Assembly (NCBI GenBank): GCA_017500625.1
Contig: JAFVYX010000183.1
Span: 1-5,358, forward strand
Source: Clostridia bacterium
GTDB taxonomy: Bacteria > Bacillota_A > Clostridia > Oscillospirales > CAG-272
Direction of reading: 5' to 3'
Length of the DNA: 5,358 nt
Positions 5,111 to 5,358 of the stretch are shown here, piece by piece; positions within the stretch are counted from its first letter, which is position 1; each line of letters opens with the position of its first letter. The position numbers and the translations under genes were made by a program. The notes beneath the pieces are model-generated. The model was not told the origin of the DNA and did no database searches. It was given only the letters and a program-made list of their open reading frames with translations.

Positions 5111-5358
5111 ATGAGAACCATCAAAGTCGAAGCCCTGACCCGAGAGGCCTTTGCCCCCTTTGGGCAGTATTACACCATGACCTCGCCCGACGGCTATCCC
5201 CTCACGGGGGAGCTGCACCGCTTCTTTCCCGACCGCCTGGTCGCCTCGCAGGGGACGAACGTCGCCTACTCTCCGCTCCTTGTGAAGAAGCCCACCGCGA
5301 TGCACGTCACGCAGGTGGAGTACCACACCACCACCGCCGAGCTGATCCTGCCTCTGAA
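5111..5358 (+). CDS. AllA-like (ureidoglycolate lyase family) protein, 3' end cut by the window
   Basis: The first 82 codons are present. The start MRTIKVEALTREAFAPFGQY matches the family opening (a short strand, then L-T-x-E-A-F-x-P-F/Y-G), and residues 69-82, VEYHTTTAELILPL, resemble the conserved block in which a His and Glu of the cupin-like fold precede a P-L pair. Characterised AllA enzymes split ureidoglycolate to glyoxylate and urea in allantoin breakdown, but many clostridial relatives are only assigned by similarity, and no other allantoin gene lies in the window. The enzymatic call is therefore tentative. The ATG has AAAGGAG (5097-5103) seven bases upstream and a strong promoter of its own. 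Family length is roughly 160 aa, so about half is missing. It is the first gene of its transcript. Confidence 0.65.
   Translation, partial: MRTIKVEALTREAFAPFGQYYTMTSPDGYPLTGELHRFFPDRLVASQGTNVAYSPLLVKKPTAMHVTQVEYHTTTAELILPL

Noticed and set aside
5015..5326. 103-codon minus-strand open frame over the AllA-like gene
   Set aside because: It is the antisense shadow of the plus-strand gene, which has a promoter, ribosome binding site and family-like sequence; the shadow has none.

Overview
The window looks like chromosomal DNA from a GC-rich Clostridia-type Bacillota, plausibly an uncultured gut lineage. This is inferred from the clostridial flavour of the DUF1015, RlmH and AllA-like proteins, strong AGGAG-type ribosome binding sites, and sigma-A-like promoters with 17-nt spacers. 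Both edges cut through genes.

Layout: (1) 3-1154 (+) is the 3' part of a DUF1015 gene. (2) 1151-1498 (+) is a 115-aa three-helix membrane protein with a TTG start, coupled to DUF1015 by a 4-nt overlap. (3) 1498-1549 is a perfect 22-bp hairpin. (4) About 1550-3395 is a markedly AT-richer block holding a small XRE/HTH regulator on the minus strand (1598-1897) and, divergent from it, an unrecognised 463-aa membrane protein (2014-3405). They share a 116-bp control region with back-to-back promoters. (5) 3396-3455 is a second, diverged copy of the last 19 codons plus stop of the 115-aa membrane protein gene, followed by a bidirectional terminator (3466-3497). (6) 3500-4396 and 4410-4889 (both minus) form an operon reading rlmH then an EamA/DMT-type transporter. 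(7) After a divergent promoter region, 5111-5358 (+) starts an AllA-like (ureidoglycolate lyase family) gene cut by the window edge.

The main point of interest is that the AT-rich regulator/membrane-protein pair sits between two copies of the same gene end. The simplest reading is that a roughly 1.9-kb island was placed at the 3' end of the 115-aa gene, leaving an intact gene on the left and an orphaned tail on the right, next to the locus's probable old terminator. No integrase or transposase is visible, so the mechanism is open. The island may encode a self-regulated membrane system of unknown function: a DNA-binding regulator plus a five-helix protein with a large, probably extracytoplasmic, coiled-coil and beta-rich domain. 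The flanking genes look like ordinary housekeeping or metabolic genes.
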